Shown: positions 36,301-48,300 of the stretch, one piece after another | Layout of the letters: every line of letters starts with the position of its first letter | Position numbering within the stretch: position 1 is the stretch's first letter | NCBI GenBank assembly: GCA_022828595.1 | Contig: JAKGHH010000001.1 | Span: 72,288,401 to 72,352,400 of the forward strand | DNA length: 64,000 nucleotides | From: Nelumbo lutea | Lineage: Eukaryota; Streptophyta; Magnoliopsida; Proteales; Nelumbonaceae | Direction: 5' to 3' | The notes under the pieces: model-generated | Database searches by the model: none | What the model was told of the DNA's origin: nothing | Seen by the model: the letters and a program-made list of their open reading frames with translations, nothing else | Position numbers and translations under genes: made by a program

Positions 36301-39300
36301 AGGTGTAGAAGGGGTTTGTGGGACAATGAATGTGAGGCACCCATCAAATTACTGGGTAAACTACACCAAACTTTCCTTGATCAGTCAAGGGAAGACACTA
36401 GAATTTGGTCTTGTACCCCTAATGGTATTTTCACTTCTGCTTCCTTAATGCTCTCTTGCAGTCCAATAACTTGGGGAACTTTCCTGTGAAAGAAGTTTGG
36501 AGCAAGCCTATCCCACCTAAAATCCAAGCTTTGTGTTGGGAAGTTTGTCTTGGAAAGATAAATACCTATGATTTGCTTCAGAAAAGAAGGCCAAATGTTA
36601 GCCTCTCACCCCACATATGCTTCCTTTTCCGTGCAAATGGCGAAACCCTATCTCATTTATTGCTGTCTTGCTGTCTTGTTCTTGGTATTTGGGAATTTTG
36701 TTTTTCTCTTTTTGGCTGCAGGTGGATATCTCCACAGGATATAGTGTGCTATTCGGCCTAAGCTTCTTAAGACAACCAAGAAAGAGGGGAGGAACTATGT
36801 GGAAAGCAATTCTGGCTGGAGTAGTATGGACTGTTTGAAAGAAATGAAAGAATTTTTAATGAGAAAAGCAGATCAAAGGAGGAATTATGTGAAGTTATTC
36901 TAATTGGAGCAGCTCACTGGATAAAGACAATTGATGCATTGAAAGATTTCTCAGTTAATGGCATCATAAGGGCATGGTCTGAAGTAGCTGCCTCCTCAAG
37001 AGAAAAGGAAAAGAGGTTTATGTTATGGTCACCCCCAGCAACAAATAAAATAAAATTGAATTTTGATGGGAGTTTCATGGGAAACACTGGTATGGCAGGT
37101 ATTGGAGGAGATTTTAGAGGTTGCATAGGGAAAGTTTTGGCTATGTATTCAGGTCCTTTGGGGTTGGGAGACTCATTAAAGGCAGAATTGATGGCACTAC
37201 TTCAAGGCTTAAGACTTTCCAAACAAACAAGCTTTCAACAGTTGGAAGTAGAGGGTGATTCAAATTTCAAAGCTTATCATCTCTTGGGCAAAGAATATTT
37301 AGCTTATGCCATGGATATATAGGCATAATTTTAGGGAAATTGAAAGCATAAAATAGGAGCTGAACATTACTTTCAATTGGGTAAAAAGGACCGCGAATGG
37401 GATGGCTGATACTCTTGCAAAATTTAGTTCATTTTAATAAAATTATTAGTTTTTTGCTGATAAAAAAATACATGCCATCCTACCATCCTTCCTATATTTT
37501 ATCAAGTACAACATTTGCTCTAGAAATCTCATAATGTTTTGGGTGGGGAATTTGCCAATAAAAGAATAGTTTCCTTATTTTCCATCACTAATTATAAAGA
37601 TGAGCTTTTGTCTACCTTCTTGAATCTATCTGAAGTGCGTTTTGAGTTTGAATGGGACTTGGGTTTTAGGAGGCCATCCAGAGATTCAAATATGGACAAT
37701 GCCCTGGCACTACTTGAGCTTTTACAAGGGGTTTTCTTGGATCCTTCAAAATTGGACTCTCGTATTTGGACCCTTTCCTCTTCCGGTACTTTTACATGTG
37801 CCTATTTCTTCAAAGCTTTAGCAAAACCCTCTAATAGTCTTGAGCAACCATTTCTTACTAAGGAAGTTTTGGGTAAATTGATCTCCCCTAGGATTGGGGC
37901 CTTTTGCCGGAAAGTTTTCTTGAGAAGGATCAACGCCTATGACCTACTTCAAGGAAAGAAGACTTTTTGGTGCTTATACCCTAACTGGAGTATTCTTTGT
38001 AAAGCTAATGGTGAATCTTGCTATTCGCTTATTAATCTCTTGCCCCATTGTTTTGTCTATTTGGGATTGGTTTCTCTCTTTGTTTGGTTGCATGTGGATT
38101 CCTCTGCCAAATTACAAAGCCTGTTCCAACTCTTCTGATGTTAGCTGGACTAAGAAGAGGGAAAGAGTGTTGTGGAGATGCACAAGAGCTGCAATTTATT
38201 GGGCTGTGTGGGAGGAAAGGAACCAAAGAATATTTGCTGAAAACGAGAGGAGTAGAGGGGAAGTAATTGAAATAATCATTGGGAGAGTGGTTTAGTGGGT
38301 GAAATCTATGGATTTGTTTGATGGTATTTTTACAGCAGCCTTGAATAATTGGAAGGAAGTGGCATCTTCAGCCCCTAGCAAAGTTGTGCCCTATCCAATG
38401 TGGACACCACTAGTTTATGGTTTCACTAAGTTGAACTTTGATTGTAGTAGTGAAGAAAACCCCGGCCTTTAAGGTGTTGGAGGAGTTTCAGGAATGAGGA
38501 AGCTGGAATTATTGTGTTGTTCTCAGGCCCAATTGGTGTGGGGAACTCACTTTGAGCTGAGATTTTGGCTGTTATTGGAGGGTGCAAAAAGGTCTAGGGA
38601 ATCGAACATTAGCAGGTTGATCATTGAAGGTGATTCACAATTGGTGATAGGCTGGCTAGAGGAGGATCCTCCGAGGATGACTGTTTGTGGAGCTACATTA
38701 ATGAAAGAAGGAAATTTAAGTGGCTGACTCAGGGTATAGGGAGTGAGACTGCAGTGGGTTAAAAGATGTGCTAATTCTTTTAAGTCCAGATCACCTGCCA
38801 ACAAAGCACATTCCAATCCTCTACCAACATTATCTCATCTGCACATCTCATACATGGCAGGTATGGTGTAGATAAAAATACATGCCAAGCACTCCTTTGT
38901 ATTGGCCCAGCCCATGCCGTTGGACTGTCATTGTTTCAGTCCAAGTTGAATCTCCATTTCCAGTCTCAGCCTCGGCCCAAGTTGAATCTCATAACTCTAA
39001 TAGTGGCACATTGGGTGATGACCTTAAAACTCTTTTCAGACTTTAAGGTGGAAGATTTCTTCAGGAATTGGGGGGCAATAGCTCCTCTAGGATACAAAAA
39101 TCCCTAGAGGTGTGGTCACTTCCAATGGGTGGTTGGATGAAATTAAACTTTGATGGCAGTAGTGTAGGCAATCCGGGCCTCTCAGGAATCGGAGGGAGTG
39201 ACTCCTTAACAATTTCTAAAAGCTAACTCAATTTCTGAGCTTCCAGGGTTTCCAAATCACATCCGTTGAAGTTCAGTTTGATGATATTAGAAATTGGAGG

Positions 39301-42300
39301 GGTCCAAGGAAGATTTTGACAAGATCTTTCTGAAGACGATGCTGCTACTGACACACCATTTCCAATAATGTCATTAGTGGAGAAAAGCAAAGACTTCCGT
39401 GAATTTTACTGGATGTCAATTTGTATAGTGATGGTTTCAATTAAGGCCACTTTTCTTTGGATCTGTTTGAAAATTCTAGCACTCCTCCCAAATACTCCAA
39501 TGGATTGTATCCATTTGTACATCTGTGTAGAATTTTGCCTCTTTTCTTAGTTGGAGAGCAGGGTGTGCTGAAGAGATTGCCCGCCTCTCTTGGAGGAGTT
39601 AACCTGCAACCAAACAAAGAAAAGAAAAAAAAAAAACTCTCTGATGCTCCCAAAAAAGAAGCCCTGATTTAGATGGCATTGGACCCTTAAATTGATTTCC
39701 TAGTTAGTTACAATATTTTAAAGACATTGAGGTAAGAGAGGTGGTGCCCCTTCTTGATTGCTTGATTCCTTAAGGATGTCCATTTTGTTAGTTGGAGAGC
39801 AGGGTGTGCTGAAGAGATTGCGTGCCTCTCTTGGAGGAGTTAACCTGCAACCAAACAAAGAAAAAAAAAAGTCCCTGATGCTCCCAAAAAAAAAGCCCTG
39901 ATTTAGGTGGCATTGGACCCTTAAATTGATTTCCTAATTAGTTACAATATCTTGAAGACATTGAGGTAAGAGAGGTGGTGCCCCTTCTTGATTACTTGAT
40001 TCCTTAAGGATGTCCATTTTGTTATAAATTGAATTTCAACTTTGGAGTCAGATGGCATCTTCACTTAATACTTTTCCGCTACATTGTGCTTGGTCATTTT
40101 TTTTCCCAATTGCTTCTCACTAAATAAATTAGAAACCTACTGGTCCCAAAAATCTCAAGCATTTGATTGTGAAGTGAAATAGCTATTAAATGTATCATAG
40201 AGTTTGTGAGATGGTTTGGTTGTTTGAAGCTAGGACTGAGGGCGCCTCAACCATTTGAAGGAATATTGCAACAATCTGGATGCATATTTTTATTTTGAAC
40301 TTCCTCCAAAAGCCAAAAATAGAAACCCTTTGCACAGTTGCCTCCAACTTTTGCTATAGCACTGGCAATGTGATGGATGCAATGACTAGTTGTTTGGCCT
40401 CCCTGGGATGCATTCACTGATTGGTGCCTGCTGATTAGTTTACCAAAAAAATTAGCATTTATGTTATTAATATATGCATTTTTTTCTTATTGGAAAGACT
40501 GAAGACATGATACAGAGCATTTAGCATAGATCCCTGTTTTACAACCATAAAATAGAGGCTGAATGTTCTGAGATAAGAGAGCGGCAACCATTGTTTATCA
40601 GGGAGAATCTTGTTTCTATCTTAAATACTAAGATGGAGAAGCCCATATTGTAGTTGAGTAAGTTGATTAGTTGTTAGTCAACTTAGTCAATACTTTCTTA
40701 TCTTAAAGATAGGTTCTATGTCCATTTCAGATACTTTAATTTTTTAGACTAAATTCAGTGTCTGACACCTTCTCCTTTTTTTTGAAAGGTGAAAATGAAA
40801 TTTCATCATAATGGAAAAGATTAGCTAAGGGAGAGGTTCCCTTAATACATACCACCGAGATTAATCACTGAACCAAAACAAAAAAGATAACAAAATATAG
40901 ATCATACAGCAAAGTCTTCATCCCTATTGATTCTATCCCAGTGGCTAAAGTTTAAGCCCAGTAAAAGACTGTTATACCTACCATTGACTCTCTTCACGAA
41001 AACTGGAAACCTTAACATACTTGATCTTTTTACTTTCTTTATTCTTTTTTCCCTTGGATGAGTATCCAGGAAATTGTATTAAGCCCTCTTTACATTATTT
41101 CTGTACTGATTCTGTGAATGTGCAGACTGTACCTGCTTGCCAAAATCTCTACAAGAACTCTTTTACTTATCACTGCCTTCAAGATGAGAAAAGCTTACCC
41201 TTTGATGATGCAATTCAATTCCTGGGTATGTTCCTCTAGATATTTTGTGTTTAAAAACCCTTCTAAGTTTTTTAGGATTCCTTTTCTATCTGCTGTAATC
41301 TATGAGACATTGGATGAAGTTTTTCTTTTTAGTTTTTATTGTGTTCTATGAATTATTTTTTCTATTAGTATATAAATAATTTATGCTCCAAACTTCAGCA
41401 CTTTTGAAGAAAAGGTATGGTTAGATAATCAAATTTAACTTCAAAACAAGGTTTAAAACATTGGTGTTGGTGGAAATGTCGGTTGTCCAAATATAAGAAA
41501 CATGTAAAAAATGTAGGAAATATCATATGGAAATTTTATAAGAATTATAGACATGGTGGAATCATTTAAAATATGCAAAAATATAGAATGATACTTTATG
41601 AAATGATGAAAGAAGCATAGGCACACCTTTTTAAATTATTTTATAATATAAAGAACTTTCTTTTGGCTAGTTCCCTAGTTTTATATTCCATTCAGCATGT
41701 ATATAAATTCATTAATTGAAAAAAATAGCAATTCTCTTTATTAAGAACATTAAATTTCCTCTAAAAATGTGGCAAATCATCACATCTAAAAGATAAAAAT
41801 CTTTTACCTATATTAATTTCATTATTTTCAAAAATAATACTACCATAATAAGTATTTAATAGATCAAGTTCATATGAATTAGCAACTAAAGAAGGTTATT
41901 AACTTTATATGATAAATATTCAAGGTGGAAAGTAAAAAATAGAAAAATCAAGGATGGAATTTCTGTTTTATTTAATTAGAGAGAGAGAATAGAAAAAAAA
42001 AAGAACCTCTTTCTTTCTTGCTTTCTCTTTCATTCATTCATTTTTTTTTTCTTCTCAAAACCCTTTGATCTTTTAAATTCGAATAGTAAAACATTCAAAC
42101 AAAGTATGTATATATATATGTATGTATATATAATAAAATGTATTAACACACACATTAATAAGATGCAACAATATAAATGATATTATGTAAGGCATCCACT
42201 TTGTCATTTTTGTCACCTAGGCGGGGCTTAGTCACCTAGGTGGGTACCTAGTTGCTCAAATCAAGGCATTTGGGAGAGGCGCCCAGCCAAGGGTGCCTAG

Positions 42301-45300
42301 TCACCTAGGTGACTCCTTGACAACTATGGCTAAGAAACCAAGGTTATATACAAAACAATACATTCTAAAGTTGCCTTGTAAACCTTAAGATTCAGAGCTT
42401 CATGTTGGAATGAGTTAAAGCAAAATTAAACTCATAGAAAACGTAAATGTTTGTAATAGAACAACCAAATAAACTATTACATAAAAAGAAACTAATATTT
42501 AGCTTTACATTTGAAATGAATATTGAGCTAGCTCAAAGTGGTAATCATGTATATTGATAAAAAAAAAGTGGTAATCATGTAAGTTAGGCGGGCAATACCA
42601 TTGTTACTCTACATATCTACAATATTGGCACCAACTAATGTTATAATACCATCTCTTGTACTCTACATGGTGCTGGTAGTGTTCATTGGGGAATATGTTG
42701 ATTCTAGTAAAATTTCATGTCACTACCCATGGAAATGGAAATGGAAAATATGTTGTAGAAACTATCTCTTGCACTCCACATATTGCTAGACTGCTAGTAG
42801 ACTAGTAGTGTTTGGAAAGATGTTGATTCCAGTAAAATTTCGTGTTGCTACCCATGGAAATGGAAATATGCCGTGGAATATATTAGGGAAATCAGGGACA
42901 TTTTAAATGCTTCAAAATTAATAAACCCACAAAATATTGGTTCTTTATCTCATAATGGAAACATACTAAGAAGGGTTTTTAAGTTTAAATAATGGAGTCT
43001 TATTCTAATAAAACATGCTATTATTCAATGCTGATTCCAGCTATCTAGGGTCTCAGGAGGGGTGGACTGGATATGGACCTAATGGTCCTAATCTCCAGCA
43101 TTTTTAACAACCCACCTCATGCTTGTTAGTTGGAGATTTTACCTTCTTACCAAGAAATGGCCCTAATTTATTCTTATTCTACTAAGGGTTTTAAAGCAAA
43201 TGCCCCTTAAAAAAGATGGCAAATTACAACCAAGTTTCGGTGAAATTGATTCAAATAGCTCTAGTTGGTTAATTCATAAGATTCATGAATCAAATTGAAA
43301 ATAAGACGAATTGTAACCATTGGGATTCATGATTAACATAGTTTTCAAGGCACCAAGGCGAGGCTAGGTGATATGGGGTGCCTTGTTGCCTAGTTGCCTA
43401 GGCGTCGTCTACGTGATGGATCTTTTTAAGTAACAACCACATATCCTAGGGTAGTTCCCTAGGTTCCATAACCATCTTTCCTTATTGGCTATCCATAATT
43501 TTCATAAGAAAATTATAAACTTCATGTTTAAGTGTAGAAAATCAACATATTTATGAGAAGAAAAAGAAGAAAGAAAAGAAAATTCAAAAAATATAGGGTT
43601 GAACCCTTTTTTGTTATAGGAAAAGAAGAAAAGAAAAGGTGGAAGAAGTAGACAAAATTTTGAAGTTCTTCCCTTATTGGTTCAAATTTTGAAGTTTTTG
43701 ATGATAGTAGTTAGCAATGTTTGTGTTGAATAAACCCTAACAAATAAGAAAATAATAAAAAAGATATTAGTTTATAATAGTGATTTAAAAGGTGCGCCTT
43801 AGGCGCACAGGTGAGGCGCATTTTGGGGTATGCACCTCGCCCAGGTCCTAGACGCACCTCTTTCAAAAGGCGTGCGCCTGGTGCGCTTAGGCGTGCGCCT
43901 GATGTGCCTTGCGCCTTAGCCCAGGCGTGCACCTTTTTAAAATTTTACGCTTTTTGCTTTTTTTTTTGAGTCTAATGACTGGTTTGGGGGCTCTGCCCCC
44001 GGACCCCCGACCATGCCCCTCGAGGTAAGCCCGAACAAGTCTATGTTAGGGTCTGAAATTCTTACTTCTCACACCGGAGCTTCGAGAACCCCCTATTTGC
44101 TTATGTTGTTCATTCATTCATTGCAATAAAATATCTTTTTAGAAGGCAATGAAAGTTGTAAAATCATTATTTTTTATGTGAGAAGTAAGAATTTCAGACC
44201 CTAACATAGACTTGTTCGAGCTTGCCTCGAGGGTTGTGCTACAATGGCGACTCATAGAATCAAGAATGCAATATGTTTTACATCACATTAACTACTTGAA
44301 GCAATGCAATTAGGGATAAAAAGAGATTGTGGGTTTTACATGCTTGAAAATGCTTTATATGTTTGCTTTTATTTTTAAATTTTCATTTGAATACACTTTA
44401 CATGTTATGTTTATGTATTTTAATTTTAGATAATAGGTTTTTTAAATCATTTATTTTCAAATTTAAGTTTATATTTTTATTAACATTATGTTTAATATTT
44501 TTTAAATTTTTTGCATTTAAAAAAAAACTTTGGCATTTTTTTGGAATTTTCTAACTTTTTTTTTTAATTTTTAGCTTTTTTTTTTTTGTAATTTTTTGCC
44601 TTTCTTAAAAAGGCACGCACCTTGCCTTTCACCTCAAGCGCAAACTGGCCCTTGCGCTTTTAAAACACTGGTTTATAAACACAAAATGAATCTTTTTGTT
44701 TAATAATGTCAATTTTATAAATTTATAAAAATGTCTATTTTATAATTATAATCTAAAAAAATAACAATACAAAAGTATTTTATAAGACAGTATACAAAAC
44801 TACTTGGTGACTGGGTGAAGCGAGCCCCCAAGGGCACCTTGTTGCCTAGGTGTCGCCTTGACAACTATGATGATTAGTCTATGAATCGTATCATCAATCA
44901 TAAGATTTTGACTACTATGGCAAGTGAACTTGAGCAAACATAAATCTGCTCAAGAGTTTGAGAAGTTAAGATCACCATAACATTAGGGTCCAGGAAACAA
45001 AAGATGATATTCCCATGGTTGTCCCAATAACATTCCCAAGTCAGAAAGGGTTGTGTTCCCCCCAAGGAGCATATGTTAGATTATTTATTATTGGAAAAGA
45101 CATTTGGACAATACCAACTGTGCAACTCCAGTTTTAGTTGGATTTTGACTGGAGTATACGGACTTAATGCACCTTCAAACAAACAAAGCTTTTGGGAAGA
45201 ATTGGATGCTCTTCATGAGTTTGACGAAATCCCTTGGGTTCTAAGAGGTGATTTTAACGTAACAAGGTTTCCTCAAGAAAATTCCAACAGAAGATCAATA

Positions 45301-48300
45301 ACCAGAAGCATGAGAGGACTCCAGTTTTATCTTGAGGCACAACCTTTGCGACCTTCCTCTCCATAATGGTTAGTTCACTGGGTCAAACCTTCAAGAGAAT
45401 CCAATAAGCTGCAGATTAGATAGGTTTCTGGTTTTCGCAGATTGGGCCGAAAAATTTCCAAATCTCCTCCAAGAAATTAGACCTCGCTGCACTTCAGACC
45501 ACTGGCCTCCAGTTTTTTGAGAACAGACCTGGTTTTGAAAGGTAAACATCCATTCAGACTGGAGAAGATGTGGACCCATCATAAAGATTTCCTGAAAAAT
45601 GTAGCTTTATGGTGGAAGGAATGCAAAGTGGAAGGCTGGGCAGGGTACAAATTGCTGCAAAAGCTGAAATTCCTAGAAAGAAAACTGAAGTCCTCGAGGA
45701 GAGAAGAGTTCAAATCATTCATAGAAGAAAAAAGTGCCATCCTCATGGAGCTGGAAGAGTTAGATAAGAAAGAGCAATTAGGAGATATGGACGGAGAAGG
45801 AACAAGCAAGAGAGGTACTCTAAGGAGTTTGTGGGAAAAGGTAATCCGAAAAGAAGAAACCTTTTGGAGGCAAAGGTCATGGGTCAGATGGTTAAAGGAA
45901 GGAGACAACAATACAAAATTCTTCCACAGCTATGCATCGGGTAGGCGCAGAAAGAATCTCATCTCAAAAATTAAAGTGGACCAGAGGGAAGTGGAAGAAG
46001 CATAAGATATCACTGAAACTTTTCTAAACCATTTCAAATCTCTTTACTCCAAGGAAAGGGCTAGGAGTTTTAATTTAAGAGACAGGGAAGGGCCAACTCT
46101 AGCAGAAGACGAGAATTTGGCTTGAAAGGGAATTTGAAGAGCAAGAAATAAGAGAAGCAGTCTTTGATATGGATGGAGATAGAGCACCTGGGCCCGATGG
46201 TTTCCCGATCTGTTGGGAAGTAGTAAGAGAGTATTTTGTAGGTCTTTAAAGAATTCCACTCCACGGGGGTGGTCAACAAAGGAGTTAATTCCACTTTTAT
46301 ATGCCTCATTTCAAAGAAAATTGGTGTCTTGGAAGTTCTTGACAGTATGGTCGGCCAGAAATAAGAGGAAGAGAAGAGAAGAGAAGAGGAGAAGAAGAGA
46401 AGAGAAGAGGGGAGGGAGGAAAGAAGGGTTTTGTAATGTAACAGGCCGCCAGCCTTTATTTTAATATATATAGGGTGGAAGAAATAACAAGGGAAAAGAC
46501 CCTTGTGCCCCTAAGTACAATAACAGACATAACAGAAAGAAAAAACAAAGTAAAAAACACTTTAATTAGCCAAACAGGCCCTAACATCAGCAACTAAATT
46601 ATTTTAACATTATTTTAACACTCCCCATCAAGTTGGAGCATAGATGTCAATTATGCCCAACTTGTCACACATCTTTGTGCCACACATGATGGAGACCTTT
46701 GGTGAAGATATCTGCAAGTTCTTCTGAGCTGACATATGGTGTAGACACTTCTCCACTTTCAAGTTTCTCTCTAATAAAATGCTTATCCACTTCAATGTGT
46801 TTCGTCCTGTCATGCAGAACTGGATTAGCAACAATATTGATGGCAGCTTTATTGTCACAGTAGAGTGACAGGATTGCTTATTGCGAAACCCAATTCACCT
46901 AACAGATTTCTTATCCACATGATTTCCGCAACCCCATGAGCCATCACTCTATACTCTGCTTCAGCACTAGATCTAGCCACCACAGAAGAGAGAAAGGCAC
47001 AATACGAAGGCAAAACATGCTCATAGGACACAAAATTAGAGATAGGATGATTAGTGGTACAAGACCTAACACCCTTCCTCCTAGCAATAGGAATATTAAG
47101 ATCATTGGTGACAAGTGAATCAACATTTAAAGGAGCAGATATATCAATGGGAGCAAGTGTACCTGGCTGATGAGACGGATCTGCCTCGGGTGAATCCGAT
47201 GATGTTGGTTGCATAGTGTCAGGCTCCATGGCTCTTGAACTTTGTTGGCTCTTATGGCGACGATGAAAAACCCAGAATGGAGGATCAGGTAAAGGAGGTA
47301 GTTGAATTTGAGTCGTCGCCTGTTTCTCCTCAACCCTACTCTCCTCCTGAGGAGAAACCGAGAAAAAAGGTTGATTCTCAAAGAATGAGACATCGATGGA
47401 AACATAGTACTTGCGAGCAATGGGACCATAGCAACGATACCCCTTTTGAGATTAAGGATAACCAAGAAAAACATAAGGAATAGCCCGAGGATCAAGCTTA
47501 CCACAAGTAGGGGATAGGTTGTGGACAAAACAACGACACCCAAAAACACGCATCGGAATGGTGGACAGCGGGGCTGTAAGGAACAAGAGCTGATGTGAGG
47601 CCTTATACTCTAGTAGCCGAGAGGGTATGCGATTGATGATATATGCCACACACAAGATTGCATCCATCCAGAACTGTTTTGGCACGTTCATATGAATCAA
47701 CAAACCACGAGCGACTTCGAGAAGGTGACAGTTCTTTCGTTCAGCGACACCATTTTGTTGGGGTGTCCTGGCACAAGAGCTTCGCTGAAGTGACCCACTC
47801 GAAGCAAAAAACTTTTTGAGATTACTATGGAAATATTCCTTCACATTGTTCGACTGGAAGATATGGATTTCTGTTTGGAACTGAGTGGACACCATGCGTT
47901 GAAAATCTTTCACAATTTGTGGCACTTCATCTCGTGATTACATAGGATAAACCCAAGTGTATCTAGAATAATCATCAATCAAAGTAATGTAGTACTTATA
48001 GCCAGCCGCAGTAGGTAGAGTAACAGGGCCCCAAACATCAGAATAAGCAATATGAAATGGAAATTCAAATCTTTTATTTTGTAAGGGTAAAGAACTTCTA
48101 CAATGCTTACTCAACTGACAAGTTTGACACTGTAACTGACTCACTGACAAGGACTCAAACAACTTTGGAAACATAACTTTTAACGACTCAAAAGAAAGAT
48201 GACCTAAATGACTATGCCATAAATAGGCTTGACTCTCACTTGACGAACTCGTGGACTCTGTCGCACTAGACCAACATTATTCTCCAACACATAGAGACCA

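Larger units (their letters stand above)
41447..42909. mobile_element. hAT element with 8-bp TSD CTTCAAAA, family of 6043-7139
   Basis: The left end CAAGGTTTAAAACATTGG and the next 190 bp align to the element at 6043 (ATATAGAATGATACTTTATG, AAATGATGAAAGAAGCAT). The right end GACATTTTAAATG is followed by CTTCAAAA (42910-42917), identical to 41439-41446. The inside has been altered: a second hAT end at about 42190-42328 and a local tandem duplication at 42640-42885. Confidence 0.7.

Noticed and set aside
39547..40024. Pair of short LTRs (TRIM element)
   Set aside because: Units are directly adjacent with no internal region, PBS or TG...CA ends.
45517..46005. Independent 162-codon coiled-coil protein gene
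   Set aside because: It lies between endonuclease and RT motifs of one L1 copy and has the spacer's typical [14 protein letters not shown] motif.
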